A program made the position numbers and the translations under genes. 5,345 bases of DNA from Bacteroidaceae bacterium (GTDB lineage Bacteria > Bacteroidota > Bacteroidia > Bacteroidales > Bacteroidaceae): contig JAEEOD010000351.1 in NCBI GenBank assembly GCA_016284115.1, forward strand, positions 1-5,345, read 5' to 3'. This document shows positions 5,303 to 5,345 of the stretch, piece after piece. Each line of letters starts with the position of its first letter. Within the stretch, counting starts at the first letter, position 1. The notes below the pieces were generated by a model, which was not told the origin of the DNA, made no database searches, and saw only the letters and a program-made list of their open reading frames with translations.

Positions 5303-5345
5303 ATGGCAATAGTAAAACCATTCAAAGGCATCCGTCCCCCAAAGC
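5303..5345 (+). CDS. DUF1015 family protein, N-terminus (partial)
   Basis: Only the first 14 codons are inside the window, reading MAIVKPFKGIRPPK, and the gene runs off the right edge. This closely resembles the conserved opening of DUF1015 (COG4198) proteins, which typically begin MAxxxPFxxxRP and are about 400 residues long. The biochemical function of the family is not established. Genes of this family are often found next to serC and serA in Bacteroidota and Clostridia, which suggests a link with serine or phosphoserine metabolism; that is inference. The preceding terminator implies separate or read-through expression. The ATG has no Shine-Dalgarno site but an A-rich leader (AAACAAC), as expected for this phylum. 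The call depends on a very short stretch. Confidence 0.7.
   Translation, partial: MAIVKPFKGIRPPK

Overview
The window looks like a stretch of a Bacteroidota chromosome, most likely Bacteroidales and probably Prevotellaceae-like; the genus is an inference from memory of protein families. Supporting signs: two promoters of the Bacteroidota primary-sigma type (TTTG, 19-base spacer, TAnnTTTG-like -7 box); A-rich leaders without Shine-Dalgarno for most genes; the tail of what looks like a pyrophosphate-dependent phosphofructokinase; a GH25 muramidase of Bacteroides type; and a lysine-type (type III) SerA. All genes are on the + strand, and I saw no mobile element, CRISPR array, tRNA or rRNA.

Layout. 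1-78: C-terminus of a probable PPi-dependent phosphofructokinase, closed by a strong intrinsic terminator (104-137). 142-966: membrane-anchored GH25 lysozyme-like muramidase whose start lies only 4 bases past that terminator. 967-1114: a 148-base gap holding the GH25 terminator and a diverged 75-base-period direct repeat; each copy begins with a CTAG-centred palindrome, and the second copy contains the promoter of the next operon. 1115-3050: a two-gene operon, a DUF308/HdeD-like membrane protein overlapped 17 bases by a DEAD-box-type RNA helicase with a DbpA-like C-terminal RNA-binding domain. 3051-3154: the serC promoter and an inverted repeat around its -33 box. 3155-5198: serC and serA, separated by a 55-base gap with a terminator-like hairpin. 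5214-5248: a long terminator. 5303 to the end: the first 14 codons of a DUF1015 family protein.

Functionally, serA and serC encode the first two steps of the phosphorylated serine pathway (3-phosphoglycerate to 3-phosphohydroxypyruvate to phosphoserine). DUF1015 sits where a third pathway gene such as serB might be expected. The helicase is probably a ribosome-assembly factor; its coupling to a DUF308 membrane protein has no obvious explanation. Two predicted reading frames extend upstream into hairpins (near 118 and 4245); the starts at 142 and 4278 are preferred.

Overall this is mostly ordinary core-genome sequence. The features most worth a second look are the covarying palindromic repeat at 972-1098, the lysine-type SerA active site, and the hairpins that separate or flank co-directional genes. 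I did not find a clear new multi-gene system.
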